Below, piece by piece: positions 5,047 through 5,249 of a DNA stretch of 5,249 bases. Within the stretch, counting starts at the first letter, position 1. Each line of letters begins with the position of its first letter. Position numbers and translations under genes: made by a program. A model generated the notes under the pieces. It had not been told where the DNA came from, ran no database searches, and saw only the letters and a program-made list of their open reading frames with translations. The stretch comes from Candidatus Bathyarchaeota archaeon (GTDB lineage: Archaea > Thermoproteota > Bathyarchaeia > 40CM-2-53-6 > FEN-987): assembly GCA_003152955.1 (NCBI GenBank), contig PMBQ01000228.1, positions 1 to 5,249 on the forward strand, written 5' to 3'.

Positions 5047-5249
5047 ATGTCCTATCTAGGCGGTCAACCTGTTCTCATTCTGAAGGAAGGAGCTACTCGC
5101 AATAGAGGGCGGGACGCTCAGAAAAGTAACATCGCAGCAGCGATAATTGTGTCTGAGGTCGTTAAGAGCACTCTTGGTCCGCGTGGAATGGATAAGATGC
5201 TCGTTGACACCCTTGGTGACGTGACCGTGACTAATGACGGGGCCACGGT
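5047..5249 (+). CDS. Thermosome subunit (group II chaperonin), 3'-partial
   Basis: N-terminal 67 residues of a thermosome subunit, the ATP-dependent double-ring cytosolic chaperonin that folds proteins in archaea (CCT/TCP-1 family, usually about 540-560 residues). The flexible start runs into PVLILKEG (8-15), then GRDAQKSNI (21-29), the start of the equatorial domain. The nucleotide-binding signature [10 protein letters not shown] is at 43-52, followed by the strand VTVTNDGAT (59-67), the beginning of the NDGATIL motif, where the window ends. ATG at 5047 has a TATA box and Shine-Dalgarno at proper distances. The gene is divergent from the PAC2 cluster, with about 258 bp between start codons. 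Whether it is the alpha, beta or another paralogue cannot be told from this piece. Confidence 0.96.
   Translation, partial: MSYLGGQPVLILKEGATRNRGRDAQKSNIAAAIIVSEVVKSTLGPRGMDKMLVDTLGDVTVTNDGAT

Overview
The window is archaeal. The evidence is a group II chaperonin (thermosome) start at the right edge, an archaemetzincin, a KH-less beta-CASP nuclease of the archaeal CPSF type, an archaeal presenilin-type protease, TATA-box promoters, and Shine-Dalgarno-led genes with frequent TTG/GTG starts. Base composition is roughly balanced. The thermosome N-terminus and the gene set suggest a TACK-type lineage (Thaumarchaeota/Bathyarchaeota-like), but that placement is a guess from remembered sequences, not a phylogeny.

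Layout. Bases 1-1284 (+) hold the 3' part of a multi-spanning GT-C-type glycosyltransferase whose start lies left of the window. A 107-bp convergent gap (1285-1391) follows. A tightly packed minus-strand cluster then runs from 4788 down to 1392, in transcription order: a PAC2-family protein (proteasome assembly chaperone fold), an aCPSF2-like metallo-beta-lactamase/beta-CASP ribonuclease, an archaemetzincin zinc protease, and a nine-helix presenilin/signal-peptide-peptidase-like aspartyl protease. The last three overlap or are translationally linked (20-nt and 8-nt overlaps). A 68-bp gap with a weak TATA-like element separates PAC2 from the nuclease. A divergent regulatory region (about 4789-5046) separates the cluster from the thermosome gene (5047 to right edge, +), with a recognisable TATA box and Shine-Dalgarno on each side and a short inverted repeat between the promoters.

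How the genes may work together. The right half reads as a protein-homeostasis neighbourhood: a folding chaperonin, a PAC2 protein ending in a proteasome-docking HbYX tripeptide (M-Y-G), a soluble metalloprotease and an intramembrane protease, with one RNA-processing nuclease embedded. The most useful corrections are two. The PAC2 start should be TTG at 4788, because a TATA box and a perfectly placed GAGGAG lie inside the longer reading frame. And this PAC2 protein has a plausible HbYX C-terminus, making it a candidate PbaA-like proteasome partner. No RNA genes, CRISPR arrays, insertion sequences or att sites were seen.
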